Assembly: GCF_018332455.1 (NCBI RefSeq)
Contig: NZ_BOPZ01000021.1
Coordinates: forward strand, 20,148-66,414
Length of the DNA stretch: 46,267 nt
Source of the DNA: Clostridium polyendosporum
GTDB taxonomy: Bacteria; Bacillota; Clostridia; Clostridiales; Clostridiaceae
Direction: 5' to 3'
Below the pieces are notes generated by a model. The model was given only the letters and a program-made list of their open reading frames with translations. It made no database searches and was not told where the DNA came from. Of this stretch, positions 20,401 through 28,429 are shown piece by piece (positions within the stretch are counted from its first letter, which is position 1; the number at the start of each line of letters is the position of its first letter). Both the position numbers and the translations under genes were made by a program.

Positions 20401-22125
20401 ATGAGTGTAAAAATGAAACAAAAAAGAATAAATGTAGCTATCAAGAAAGAAAAAGCTGATTTAGTTATTAAAAATGCGAATATAATAAACGTGTTTACAA
20501 AGGAAATAGTTCAGGGTGATATTGCTATTTGTATGGATCAAATTGTAGGTATAGGTAATTACAGTGGTATTAATGAAATTGATGCTAAAGGTAAGTATGT
20601 CTGTCCTGGATTGATTGATAGCCATGTTCATATTGAATCTACAATGGTTACACCGTCAGAATTTGCTAAGGCCGTACTTCCACATGGGACAACTACAATT
20701 ATTGCTGATCCTCATGAAATTGCTAATGTATGTGGAGTCAACGGAATTAATTTTATGTTAAATCAATCAAAGTCACTACCTTTAAATGTTTATTTTATGA
20801 TGCCCTCATGTGTTCCTAGTACGCCTTTTGAAAATAATGGTGCTGATTTAAGTGCTGAATTAATTGAGCCACTTCTGTCAAATGATAGAATATTAGGACT
20901 CGGTGAAGTAATGGACTACCCATCTGTAATCAATGGAAGTGAATCAATGTTAAAAAAGATTGATTTATTTGATAACAAAATTATTGATGGTCATGCACCA
21001 TATTTAAGTGGAAAAGAACTCAATGCTTATCGTGTTGCAGGAGTTATGACGGATCATGAGTGTTCGACTATAGAAGAGGTAGTAGAACACCTAAGACTTG
21101 GTATGTACGTACAAATAAGAGAGGGTTCAGCAGCTAAAAATTTAGAGAACATTGTAAAAGGTCTATTAGAAAAGAGTATAGAATTTAATAGATGCATATT
21201 TTGTACTGATGATAAGCATTTAGAGGATATAAGAAAAGAAGGACATATAAGTTACAATATAAAAAAAGCTATATCTTGTGGAGTAGATCCAATTGAAGCA
21301 ATATGTATGGGTACTATTAATGCAGCTCAATGTTATAAGTTGAAGAGGCTTGGTGCTATTGCCCCAGGGTATTCAGCTGATTTAATAATATTAAATAGTC
21401 TTGAAGACTTTAATGTTAATAAAGTACTGTACCGAGGCAATGTAGTATATGAGAATGGAGTATTATGCACAGAGATCTCTTCAAAAATAGATGATAGAAA
21501 TGTTTTTAATACAGTGAGAATACCTAATATAACTGTTGAAGATTTAAAAATAAATATGAAGAATAATACTGCTACGGTGATAAAATTAAAATCAAATGAA
21601 CTTATTACCAAAAAAGAAACAGCAGAGGTTAAAGTTGAAAATGGAGTGTTTATTCAGGATGAATATTTTTCAAAAGTTGCTGTTATAGAGAGACATAAAT
21701 CAACAAAAAATATCGGTTTGGGTATAGTGAGTAATTTTAATATTAGGAATGGAGCAATAGCAAGTACAGTTGCCCATGATTCTCATAATCTTATTGTTAT
21801 AGGAGACAATGATGATGATATGATTCTTGCTATAGAAGAATTAAAAAGGGTAAATGGAGGATACACAGTTATAAGTAGGGGGAAAGTAGTGGGGACACTT
21901 GAACTGCCGATAGCAGGTTTAATAAGTAATAATACTGCTGAATATGTAGAGCAGACTCTAAATAGTATGATTGAAGAGGCTTTTAAACTTGGAATTAATA
22001 GAAAAATAGAGCCTTTTATAACACTATCATTTCTTGCGTTGCCAGTAATACCAGAAATTAGAGTAACAGATCAAGGTTTATTTGATGTTATGGAGTTTAA
22101 ATTTATAAAGTGCAGTAATAATTAA
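20401..22125 (+). CDS. ade: Adenine deaminase
   Basis: This 574-residue amidohydrolase converts adenine to hypoxanthine and ammonia in purine salvage. The metal-binding DSHVHIES (73-80) and DPHEIANVCG (103-112) are family signatures, and GHAPYLSG, TDHECS and CTDDK complete the active site. The C-terminal adenine-deaminase-specific domain (about 430-570) contains VAHDSHNLIVIGDND. The length matches B. subtilis AdeC. AAAGGAGGAACGGTAA precedes the ATG. A 73-residue gene of unknown function follows 36 bp downstream. Confidence 0.96.
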   Translation: MSVKMKQKRINVAIKKEKADLVIKNANIINVFTKEIVQGDIAICMDQIVGIGNYSGINEIDAKGKYVCPGLIDSHVHIESTMVTPSEFAKAVLPHGTTTIIADPHEIANVCGVNGINFMLNQSKSLPLNVYFMMPSCVPSTPFENNGADLSAELIEPLLSNDRILGLGEVMDYPSVINGSESMLKKIDLFDNKIIDGHAPYLSGKELNAYRVAGVMTDHECSTIEEVVEHLRLGMYVQIREGSAAKNLENIVKGLLEKSIEFNRCIFCTDDKHLEDIRKEGHISYNIKKAISCGVDPIEAICMGTINAAQCYKLKRLGAIAPGYSADLIILNSLEDFNVNKVLYRGNVVYENGVLCTEISSKIDDRNVFNTVRIPNITVEDLKINMKNNTATVIKLKSNELITKKETAEVKVENGVFIQDEYFSKVAVIERHKSTKNIGLGIVSNFNIRNGAIASTVAHDSHNLIVIGDNDDDMILAIEELKRVNGGYTVISRGKVVGTLELPIAGLISNNTAEYVEQTLNSMIEEAFKLGINRKIEPFITLSFLALPVIPEIRVTDQGLFDVMEFKFIKCSNN

Positions 22126-22161
22126 ACTTTCACTATAGTATAAATTAGTGGAGGTGGTAAA

Positions 22162-22383
22162 ATGGAAAAAGAATTTCTTCAGGAAATTGCTTCAGAAGCA
22201 AAGTCATATGAGGAATGTATAAAGATGCTCAATGAATATGCAAATAGGTATCAATTAATAAATGAGGGTAAGATAGTTGTAACAGAATCATATCCTTCAA
22301 TAAATGAACTTAGCTTTGATGGAGTTAATCTTACCAAGTTTAGTGTTTTTGTTTATCTAAAGGAGCCTGAGAAAGTTGGTTAG
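22162..22383 (+). CDS. Hypothetical 73-residue protein
   Basis: This small soluble acidic protein begins MEKEFLQEIASEAKSYEE and ends with KFSVFVYLKEPEKVG. It is predicted as an N-terminal helix followed by short strands. GGAGGTGGTAAA precedes the ATG, and it starts 36 bp after adenine deaminase with no terminator between, so they are probably co-transcribed. I do not recognise the family. Confidence 0.7.
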   Translation: MEKEFLQEIASEAKSYEECIKMLNEYANRYQLINEGKIVVTESYPSINELSFDGVNLTKFSVFVYLKEPEKVG

Positions 22384-22530
22384 AAAGAGTTAATATGTAG
22401 AATCCTTTAGATGAGTATAGTAATTATTAATCAAGTGAAATTTTCTAAATAGTATCAGTGTTATCTATCTCCAACTTTAGATGATAGGAGAATTTCGCAC
22501 AGTTTAGTTGAAAATTAATAGTAAAAAATA

Positions 22531-22580
22531 AACCTCCTTGTTTTTAAGGATTTTTTCTAGAATCCAATTACAAGGAGGTT
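22531..22580 (+). terminator. Nested hairpin with SD / anti-SD arms
   Basis: AACCTCCTTGT (22531-22541) pairs with ACAAGGAGGTT (22570-22580). An inner GGATT / AATCC stem lies between. It may end the ade transcript, although no T-run follows directly. Confidence 0.5.
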
Positions 22581-22583
22581 GTC

Positions 22584-22663
22584 ATTTAATTTGATGTTAT
22601 TTCACGAAGTGAAATCTGTCTAATGATTAGTAGTCCAGATGCCTGCTCAGCTCTATTACATTT
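22584..22663 (+). repeat. Dispersed bipartite palindromic element, copy B
   Basis: Box 1 is intact (ATTTCACGAAGTGAAAT, 22599-22615) after TTTAATTTGATG. Hairpin 2 spans 22621-22658 with loop CAGATG and tail CTCAGCTCTATT. It sits between the ade unit and the hydrolase gene. Confidence 0.8.
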
Positions 22664-22737
22664 AATTCTTATTTAAGAACAAATTGTAGTATATAAACAT
22701 ATATATGTTTATATATCAAGTTCAAAGGGATTTTTAA

Positions 22738-23751
22738 ATGAAAATAGATTTTAACTACAATAGAAAAATAATTAAGGCTGTAGGAGGATATATCTTTAAA
22801 GGACTTAATTATAGGTGTAACTATACAAGGTTTACAACTATATATAAATTACCTGCTCCAGGAACAGAGATGGTCGAGTTATACAATTTTGAACCTAAAA
22901 CAAAAATACGTGCCTCTGTTTTATTACTTCATGGGTTAGGTAGTCGTAATATCAAGTTCTTGTTATGGATGGGAACTCATTTAGCCTCTGCTGGTGTTCA
23001 CTGTTCTATACCAGTACTTCCTGGTAATTATACTAGAGTAGAACATAATTCAGTAAGTGGACGCAGTTTCTTATACCCTGAGCTTGATAATATGTTTAGA
23101 TTTTGGGAGCATGCTGTTGTTGATATACGATCTACTATTGATCTTCTTGAACAGAAGGGCATTTGGAAAGAAAATAATTGTATAATGGGTTATTGTCTTG
23201 GTGGTATGATATCAGCTATAGTTGGTTCTGTAGATAAAAGAATTAATCAAATAATATTCATGACCACTGGAGGTCACGTGCCTAAAATACTACATGAGTC
23301 TCCAACCGCTGCTTTTGCAAGGAAACTCTTTAATGATGGATTTAAAGATCGCTACTATCTTTATGATAAGAAAAGATTATATGAAACTTATAAAAAGCAA
23401 TTTGAAAATGTTAAGAAAATGTCTCTTTCAGATTTATTTATAAATGAAGATATTCACCCACTTTTTAAAATAGATCCTCTTTCTTATGCTCACTTTCTTG
23501 ATAAATCAAAAATTACTTTCATTGATGCACTATTAGATGAAACTCTTCCATTTGGAAGTAGGATTTCGCTTTTTAAGGAAATGAAAGGTGCTAAAAGATA
23601 TATACTTCCTATGACTCATGGAAGCTGGTTACCTTTTGAACGGTTTCTTGCAGAATATATACTTTTTAAAGTTAATATCAGTGACAAATGGAGTTTAAAG
23701 CAGGTAGCTAAGAAGTTTAAGATTGATAAAGACTTTTTTTTCAATGGATAA
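22738..23751 (+). CDS. Alpha/beta hydrolase with a Cys nucleophile motif
   Basis: This 337-residue alpha/beta-hydrolase-fold protein has its oxyanion region in LLLHGLGSRN (62-71). The nucleophile elbow is MGYCLGG (150-156), with Cys153 in place of the usual Ser, as in dienelactone hydrolases. A plausible acid is Asp267 in ALLDETLPF, and the base is His294 in PMTHGSWLP. No signal peptide or transmembrane helix is present. The start is preceded only by AAAGGGATTTTTAA, a modest ribosome site. The substrate is unknown, and the long N-terminal part (1-55) resembles ABHD18-like hydrolases. It is a single gene closed by a strong terminator at 23817. Confidence 0.72.
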   Translation: MKIDFNYNRKIIKAVGGYIFKGLNYRCNYTRFTTIYKLPAPGTEMVELYNFEPKTKIRASVLLLHGLGSRNIKFLLWMGTHLASAGVHCSIPVLPGNYTRVEHNSVSGRSFLYPELDNMFRFWEHAVVDIRSTIDLLEQKGIWKENNCIMGYCLGGMISAIVGSVDKRINQIIFMTTGGHVPKILHESPTAAFARKLFNDGFKDRYYLYDKKRLYETYKKQFENVKKMSLSDLFINEDIHPLFKIDPLSYAHFLDKSKITFIDALLDETLPFGSRISLFKEMKGAKRYILPMTHGSWLPFERFLAEYILFKVNISDKWSLKQVAKKFKIDKDFFFNG

Positions 23752-23816
23752 TGTACTACACATATTTGAAATAGAACCTAGAATAAAGAAATTGCAGCTT
23801 TCTAATTTTTAATATT

Positions 23817-23862
23817 AAACTAAAGGGGTATATCTTAAGAAAAAGAGATACCCCTTTAGTTT
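23817..23862 (+). terminator. Terminator after hydrolase gene
   Basis: AAACTAAAGGGGTAT and ATACCCCTTTAGTTT pair, with further pairing inside (ATCTT / AAGAGAT). It is symmetrical and can also serve the opposing GerMN gene. Confidence 0.75.
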
Positions 23863-23925
23863 GATCTTCTACTATTTCACAAAGTGAACTATGGCTCCGA
23901 TGCCTACTCAGCTTTATTATAAAGA
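23863..23925 (+). repeat. Dispersed bipartite palindromic element, copy C
   Basis: Box 1 reads ATTTCACAAAGTGAACT (right arm slightly worn). Hairpin 2 has loop TCCGATG and ends CTCAGCTTTATT. It directly follows a terminator, between convergent genes. Confidence 0.75.
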
Positions 23926-23937
23926 TTAATATTCATT

Positions 23938-24600
23938 TTATTTTAGTGAAAGTACAGAATCGATTGACTTCCCATTTATAAAAACTTTGACATCTTTAAC
24001 TGTAGAAAACTGCAGTGCAGTTTCAACAATCTGAGCTTTTACTCTAGGATTATCAAGTTCTCCGCCTAACATAAGTTTACCTGATATGTTGATAGTAGCT
24101 ACTCCATTAACTATTTTAGCATTTTCAACTTTAAGGTTGGATTGATATAAGGAATTATATAAACCAGATTGACCATAAGAGCGATCTTTAATAGAGAATA
24201 ACTCAGTTAGAGCGCCCACTAATGGAGAACTAGGTGTTGAAATAGTTCTTTCTATCGGGATTAAACTATCTCCAGTATCAATCTTCTTTCCGCCTTTACC
24301 ATTATCATCTATAGCTATTAGATATATTTTTATCTTTGTAGTAGTCTTTTTTACATTACTACCTTGACTATCTTGGTTTTTGTTATTTTTAACTCCAGTA
24401 TTTTGATCTTTACTATTTGTATTGTTACTTTCTTCCTCGAGGTTATTCTTATCTGCTGAATTCACATCATTTTTTTCAGTTGTACTTTTATTCGTGTCAG
24501 GTAGGGAATTTTGTGAGGATTGGGATGAAGCACTCCTTAATGAACATCCTACGAATAGAAGCATGGTACTAATAATTAGAAATGAAACTATTTTTTTCAT
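23938..24600 (-). CDS. GerMN-domain lipoprotein
   Basis: This 220-residue lipoprotein begins MKKIVSFLIISTMLLFVGCS (lipobox FVGC, Cys19). A low-complexity Ser/Asn/Asp/Lys linker covers about 20-85. One GerMN domain fills 95-220, containing LVGALTELFSIKDRS, VNGVATINISG and VKDVKVFINGKSID. GerMN domains are found in GerM, a spore cortex and germination factor, and in other envelope lipoproteins that support septal or cell-wall enzymes. The ATG at 24600 follows GGGGGGAGAATA, so a longer frame to 24624 is not needed. It is a single gene convergent with the hydrolase. Confidence 0.82.
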   Translation of the reverse strand: MKKIVSFLIISTMLLFVGCSLRSASSQSSQNSLPDTNKSTTEKNDVNSADKNNLEEESNNTNSKDQNTGVKNNKNQDSQGSNVKKTTTKIKIYLIAIDDNGKGGKKIDTGDSLIPIERTISTPSSPLVGALTELFSIKDRSYGQSGLYNSLYQSNLKVENAKIVNGVATINISGKLMLGGELDNPRVKAQIVETALQFSTVKDVKVFINGKSIDSVLSLK

Positions 24601-24642
24601 TATTCTCCCCCCTTTTTGATACAATAGTAAAATGGTTTATTT

Positions 24643-24700
24643 AATTTATTATAATCTTATAAAGTGAAATCTAACTATAATTACTGTTTTCATTATACAT
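24643..24700 (+). repeat. Dispersed palindromic element, degenerate copy
   Basis: AAAGTGAAATCTAACTA (right half of box 1) follows TTATTATAATCTTAT, and the segment after it (ATAATTACTGTTTTCATTAT) is a worn hairpin 2. It was recognised only by comparison with better copies. Confidence 0.45.
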
Positions 24701-24902
24701 AATATATTTTAACTTTTTATAAAGGTGACAATTTTAATTATAATTAAAATTAAAATTTAGAGATTTTCATTTAGTTTATCTTTAATTAAATTATAATATA
24801 AATTGATAATAATAGACATAGTGCATTATTAGTTTAATAACAGTTGAGACGAAAATAATTCGTCTTGCAAGTTTATATATTATGCATTCATTTTATAACT
24901 AA

Positions 24903-24948
24903 AAAAACCAGTATTGAGCATTATATTTATATCTCAATACTGGTTTTT
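24903..24948. terminator. Bidirectional hairpin in 24625-25127 gap
   Basis: CCAGTATTGAG / CTCAATACTGG is flanked by A7 on the left and T5 on the right. It can terminate the minus-strand rubredoxin transcript. No gene is adjacent on the plus strand, so an unannotated plus-strand RNA cannot be excluded. Confidence 0.65.
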
Positions 24949-25023
24949 AACTAAACTTAATACTTTTGTAAATGACTTAGCTAAAATTTCACCTAATTAC
25001 TTTTGTTACAGCTTCTTTTACTT

Positions 25024-25095
25024 GTTCCACTTTATAAAGTGAAATTTTGTTAAAGATGAGCATAACTCGATGCATGTTCAGTTTTATTATAATTT
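25024..25095 (+). repeat. Dispersed bipartite palindromic element, copy D
   Basis: Box 1 reads CCACTTTATAAAGTGAAATT. Hairpin 2 reads GAGCATAACTCGATGCATGTTC and ends AGTTTTATTATAATTT. It lies just downstream of the rubredoxin stop codon. Confidence 0.75.
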
Positions 25096-25127
25096 ATTAT
25101 ATAAATAACAGACTATCCTAAGTTTAA

Positions 25128-25289
25128 TTATTCTGTAGCATCAAATTCATCCTTAGTTACTCCACAAAGAGGACATAACCACTCATCAGGTAAATCTATG
25201 AAATCAGTACCAGGTTCTATACCATTATCAGGATCCCCTATTTCTGGGTCATAAATGTATCCACACACTAAACATACATATTTTTCCAT
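25128..25289 (-). CDS. Rubredoxin
   Basis: This 53-residue electron carrier has two CxxC pairs that bind one iron: [17 protein letters not shown] near the N-terminus and [13 protein letters not shown] near the C-terminus. It also has the conserved PGT-x-F-x-x-LP-x-x-W segment. Length and spacing are exactly those of clostridial rubredoxins, which pass electrons to oxygen- and superoxide-reducing enzymes. AGAAGTAATT lies before the ATG (AAAGGAGAAGTAATT). It is a single gene on the same strand as, and upstream of, the GerMN gene. Confidence 0.96.
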   Translation of the reverse strand: MEKYVCLVCGYIYDPEIGDPDNGIEPGTDFIDLPDEWLCPLCGVTKDEFDATE

Positions 25290-25373
25290 AATTACTTCTC
25301 CTTTTGGTTAATTTGTTACAACTATACTTATGTCAAGGATATTATTTATATTCATGATATACGTATATCTAAT

Positions 25374-25754
25374 TTAGATAATATTTACTGGTGTACCTAT
25401 TGGAACTAGGTTATATAGTTCAATAATATTAGCATTATAGAGTCGAACACATCCATTTGATACAGCTTTACCAATAGAGGAGGGATTATTTGTACCGTGA
25501 ATACCGTAACTTGGTTTGGATAGTCCTAACCATCTTGCACCAAAAGGACCACCTGGATTAAATGCTTTGTTAACAATTGTAAAGTTTCCTTTTGGTGTTG
25601 GTGTAGATGGTTTACCAATTGCTATGGGATAAACTTTGAATACTTTTCCATTTTCATATAAAGTAAGGGTACGAGCAGCAGTATTAATTAGTATTTTATA
25701 TGCAGGACGAGTGGCATAAGGTATGAATACATTAGCATAAGGGTAGAAATACAT
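25374..25754 (-). CDS. L,D-transpeptidase (YkuD domain)
   Basis: This 126-residue protein is almost entirely a YkuD catalytic domain. It has [18 protein letters not shown] near the start, His86 in GIHGTNNP and Cys102 in [10 protein letters not shown], matching HxGT...S-x-GC-V/T-R. Such enzymes make 3-3 cross-links in peptidoglycan. No signal peptide or LysM is present, which is common for the short clostridial and Bacillus spore-associated forms. The ATG at 25754 is chosen because GGAGGATAAT lies directly before it. A TTG twelve bases further out would overlap that ribosome site. Confidence 0.88.
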   Translation of the reverse strand: MYFYPYANVFIPYATRPAYKILINTAARTLTLYENGKVFKVYPIAIGKPSTPTPKGNFTIVNKAFNPGGPFGARWLGLSKPSYGIHGTNNPSSIGKAVSNGCVRLYNANIIELYNLVPIGTPVNII

Positions 25755-25845
25755 ATTATCCTCCAAAAAAATAAATCAATATTTCATAGTATGCAAATAT
25801 ATAGGATAGTGATAATTTAAGCATTTTCTATTTTAGATATGAAAA

Positions 25846-25981
25846 GATAACTTAAATTAGTGTAAACTATTAAGTATAAAGGTAGGGTGTCCTACTCATT
25901 AAAGGTTAAGAGTTATCTGTTAAGCTCTGGAAATATAAATATTGAATATCTCATGAAGGCATCATTGTTTTTTGGATGATG
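25846..25981 (+). other. Candidate structured leader upstream of CBS gene
   Basis: In the 25767-26081 gap, AGATAACT (25846) is complementary to AGTTATCT (25911) and encloses a hairpin GTAGG-gtgt-CCTAC. A further CATCAT-n10-ATGATG stem lies near 25960-25981. Nothing matches a riboswitch core I know. It may be the 5' leader of the CBS gene or a small RNA. Confidence 0.35.
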
Positions 25982-26081
25982 GTTCACATAAGTATACTAA
26001 ATTGCCAATAATTTATAAGTAAGAATGCCTCTATATAAGGGAACAATAATCTTGAAAATTATATGAAAAGGGGTGTCTTGA

Positions 26082-26513
26082 ATGCAAGTAAAAGATTTAA
26101 TGACAAAATCAGTAGTTAGTGTAAGTGCTAATGATAATGTAGAAAAAGCAGCTTTACTTATGAAAGAGCATGATATAGGATCTATACCTGTATGTGAAGG
26201 TAGTACTGTTATTGGTATTGTTACTGATAGAGATATAACTTTAAGATCTGTAGCAATAGGAAAAGATACTAAAAATCAAACTGTTAGAGAAGTCATGTCT
26301 TCAAATCCTGTGGTAGGAACACCTGATATGAGTTTAGATGATGCTTCTAGAATAATGAGCCAACAACAGATAAGAAGACTTCCTATAGTGGAAAATAAAA
26401 ATTTAGTTGGTGTAGTTGCTTTAGGAGATTTAGCCACTGAAACTAAATCTGATGAAAAAGCAGGGCATGCTTTAAGTGGTATATCACAACATACACATGC
26501 ATCTGGACATTAG
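26082..26513 (+). CDS. CBS-pair domain protein
   Basis: This 143-residue protein consists of two CBS motifs (about 1-60 and 68-125). The repeated pattern is VKDLMTKSVVSVSANDN and VREVMSSNPVVGTPDM, each ending in a GIVTDRDI / GVVALGDLA segment. CBS pairs bind adenine nucleotides and usually regulate a partner. Here there is no fused domain, so it is a stand-alone CBS protein like YhcV or HRP1. The C-terminus is His-rich (HTHASGH), which might bind metal. AAAGGGGTGTCTTGA precedes the ATG. It is monocistronic. Confidence 0.88.
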   Translation: MQVKDLMTKSVVSVSANDNVEKAALLMKEHDIGSIPVCEGSTVIGIVTDRDITLRSVAIGKDTKNQTVREVMSSNPVVGTPDMSLDDASRIMSQQQIRRLPIVENKNLVGVVALGDLATETKSDEKAGHALSGISQHTHASGH

Positions 26514-26646
26514 AAGTTTGCAAAATATCCAGTGTGTGGTAATGAGTTCGCTAATATAAATTAATTTAGTAATAACTAAAAATAGAATATATAAATACAC
26601 AACTTCATAACTAATTTATAATTTAGATATATAAGTTTATATTAAA

Positions 26647-26769
26647 TTAACTAACTTTAGGAAAAGTATTGCATGCTAAGACTATATGCTGTCATTTCAT
26701 GAAGTGAAATCTGACTAAGGCTAAAAGGGCTCGATGCCCTTTTAGTGTTATTTGCCTAAAGTTAGTTAA
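26647..26769 (+). repeat. Palindromic element copy E inside a longer inverted repeat
   Basis: The core copy (about 26687-26755) has box 1 ATTTCATGAAGTGAAAT and hairpin 2 AAAAGGGC-tcgat-GCCCTTTT. It is framed by a perfect 15-bp inverted repeat, TTAACTAACTTTAGG (26647-26661) and CCTAAAGTTAGTTAA (26755-26769). The rest of the 26514-27297 gap holds the two terminators listed next and AT-rich sequence. Confidence 0.8.
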
Positions 26770-26870
26770 TGATTGAACTTATATATCCTTAGAAAAAGCA
26801 TTGCATGTCGAGGCTATTTTTATGAATTGTTTAAGGATTAAAGTTGCGTATCTTTAGTAAGATTTATTAG

Positions 26871-26902
26871 GATATCTCATAAGTAAATGAGATATCTTTT
26901 TT
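26871..26902 (+). terminator. Terminator-like hairpin
   Basis: GATATCTC / GAGATATC with loop ATAAGTAAAT and six T. The core matches the hairpin at 17567-17604. Confidence 0.65.
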
Positions 26903-26950
26903 ACTTGAGGAAATTATAGAATTTGTAATATGTAGATAATTTCACTAGGA

Positions 26951-26973
26951 GTCCCCGTCAGGGGATTTTTTTA
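26951..26973 (+). terminator. GC-rich hairpin with T-tract
   Basis: GTCCCC-gtca-GGGGAT runs directly into seven T. It has canonical intrinsic terminator form, but no gene precedes it within 430 bp on this strand, so a small transcript may end here. Confidence 0.65.
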
Positions 26974-27250
26974 CTGACTTAGAGCATGAAATTGGTGTTT
27001 TCAGGAAAAACTATTATATTATTCTCATTTATTAACATATGTGCAATATAATAGTATAATAGTATTGAACAGTGTTTAATATTGTTACTATGTTTAATAA
27101 AAGCCAGTGAATTTTTGTGGTAATGGTATCTCGTATATTTGATGCTGTTGTAATTAATATATGTTTCTTATGATGAAGAATATTAGAGAATTTAGTTTGT
27201 GATAGGTAAATTGTTATAAAGTTCTGGAGTTAAAAGTGCCACTAGGCAGT

Positions 27251-27265
27251 TGTGATAGTATCACA
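27251..27265. promoter_or_regulatory. Perfect palindrome, candidate operator
   Basis: TGTGATAGTATCACA is a 15-bp perfect palindrome 33 bp before the TetR start codon. It is the right place and size for an autoregulatory operator. It also resembles Crp/Fnr-family half-sites (TGTGA / TCACA), but with a five-base spacer. Confidence 0.6.
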
Positions 27266-27297
27266 TTAAATAAATCATTATAGCTTAGGAGGAGTAT

Positions 27298-27912
27298 ATG
27301 GGTATTGCAGAAAGAAGACAAATGGAAAAAGAAATTATAAGAAAAAAAATAATAGATGCTGCTAGTGAAATATTAATTAAAGAAGGCTATGAAAATTTAT
27401 CTATTAGAAAGATAGCTAATAAGATAGAATACTCTCCCGGCACAATATATCATTATTTTCAAGATAAAGCAGAAATAGTAGTTTCTGTTGTAGAAGAAGG
27501 GTATGGAAGAATATTAAAAAGTTTAAGTGAGGTTCCAGTAGATGTTGAGAATCCAGAGAAGTCAATAGAAAAAGGATTTAGGACCTATATTGAACTTATG
27601 TTAGAAGCACCTCAGCAATTTAGAGCTGTTTTAATGAATGATATAGATGCAATTCAAGAAAAAGTAAATATGCTGGAGGAAGGAGTTTCAAAGGAGAGAA
27701 AGAGCATACAGGGACTATGTAAACTTGTGGAACTAGGGATTGAAAAAGGGAAGTTTAGAAAGATGGATGTAGAACTTACTGCACAAATAATATGGACATC
27801 AACTCATGGCCTTCTTTCTAGATTAATATTAGAAAAAAACATTCCACAGCAGCAAAAGGAGAATCTTATAAACCATCATTTTGAAATTATTATTAATGGA
27901 TTAATGAAATAA
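27298..27912 (+). CDS. TetR/AcrR-family transcriptional regulator
   Basis: This 204-residue repressor has an N-terminal TetR helix-turn-helix (about 12-62: IIDAASEILIKEGYENLSI, then RKIANKIEYSPGTIYHYF) and an all-helical ligand-binding C-terminal half with a WHG-like TetR_C segment. AGGAGGAGTAT precedes the ATG. It is the first gene of an apparent three-gene unit (15 bp to the flavodoxin-like gene), so it probably controls its own operon through the palindrome at 27251. The inducer is unknown. Confidence 0.92.
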   Translation: MGIAERRQMEKEIIRKKIIDAASEILIKEGYENLSIRKIANKIEYSPGTIYHYFQDKAEIVVSVVEEGYGRILKSLSEVPVDVENPEKSIEKGFRTYIELMLEAPQQFRAVLMNDIDAIQEKVNMLEEGVSKERKSIQGLCKLVELGIEKGKFRKMDVELTAQIIWTSTHGLLSRLILEKNIPQQQKENLINHHFEIIINGLMK

Positions 27913-27927
27913 AGGGAGGAGAGAAAA

Positions 27928-28404
27928 ATGAAAGTACTCATTGTTTATGGAACTAAACATGGTTCTGCAGAAAAATGCAGTAAGCTTTTAAAGGATAAGC
28001 TTCAAGGGAATGTTGTAGCTGTCAATATAAAGAAAGACAATGTACCAGATATAACCTTATTTGATAACATTATTGTGGGTGGATCAATCTACATGGGGCA
28101 AATTCAGAAGGAAATAAAAGATTTCTGTTTGAAAAATCTTAGTGTATTAAAAGATAAAAAAGTTGGACTTTTCATATGTTGTATGAATGATAAAGAAGTC
28201 CACACATTGTTTAATAATTCTTTCCCTGAAGAGTTGTTAACTTGTGCCACTGCAAAAGAATATTTTGGTGGCGAATTTATATTTAATAATATGAACTTCT
28301 TTGAACGGTTTATAGTGAAGAAGGTGGCGAAGATAGATAAAGATACTTCAACGCTTTCTGAAGAAAATATTAATAAATTTGCTCAGCTAATAAATAAGGC
28401 TTAG
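27928..28404 (+). CDS. Flavodoxin-domain protein (HemG-like)
   Basis: This 158-residue FMN-binding flavodoxin fold begins MKVLIVYGTKHGSAEKCS, the phosphate-binding loop, followed by IIVGGSIYMGQIQKEIKDF and KKVGLFICCMND. This pattern is that of the flavodoxin_5 family, which includes protoporphyrinogen oxidase HemG, but no haem genes are near. It probably donates or receives electrons in a redox reaction governed by the TetR regulator. GGGAGGAGAGAAA lies upstream, 15 bp after the regulator's stop. Confidence 0.85.
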   Translation: MKVLIVYGTKHGSAEKCSKLLKDKLQGNVVAVNIKKDNVPDITLFDNIIVGGSIYMGQIQKEIKDFCLKNLSVLKDKKVGLFICCMNDKEVHTLFNNSFPEELLTCATAKEYFGGEFIFNNMNFFERFIVKKVAKIDKDTSTLSEENINKFAQLINKA

Positions 28405-28429
28405 TTAATTTTTTTCGGAGGAGACGGAA

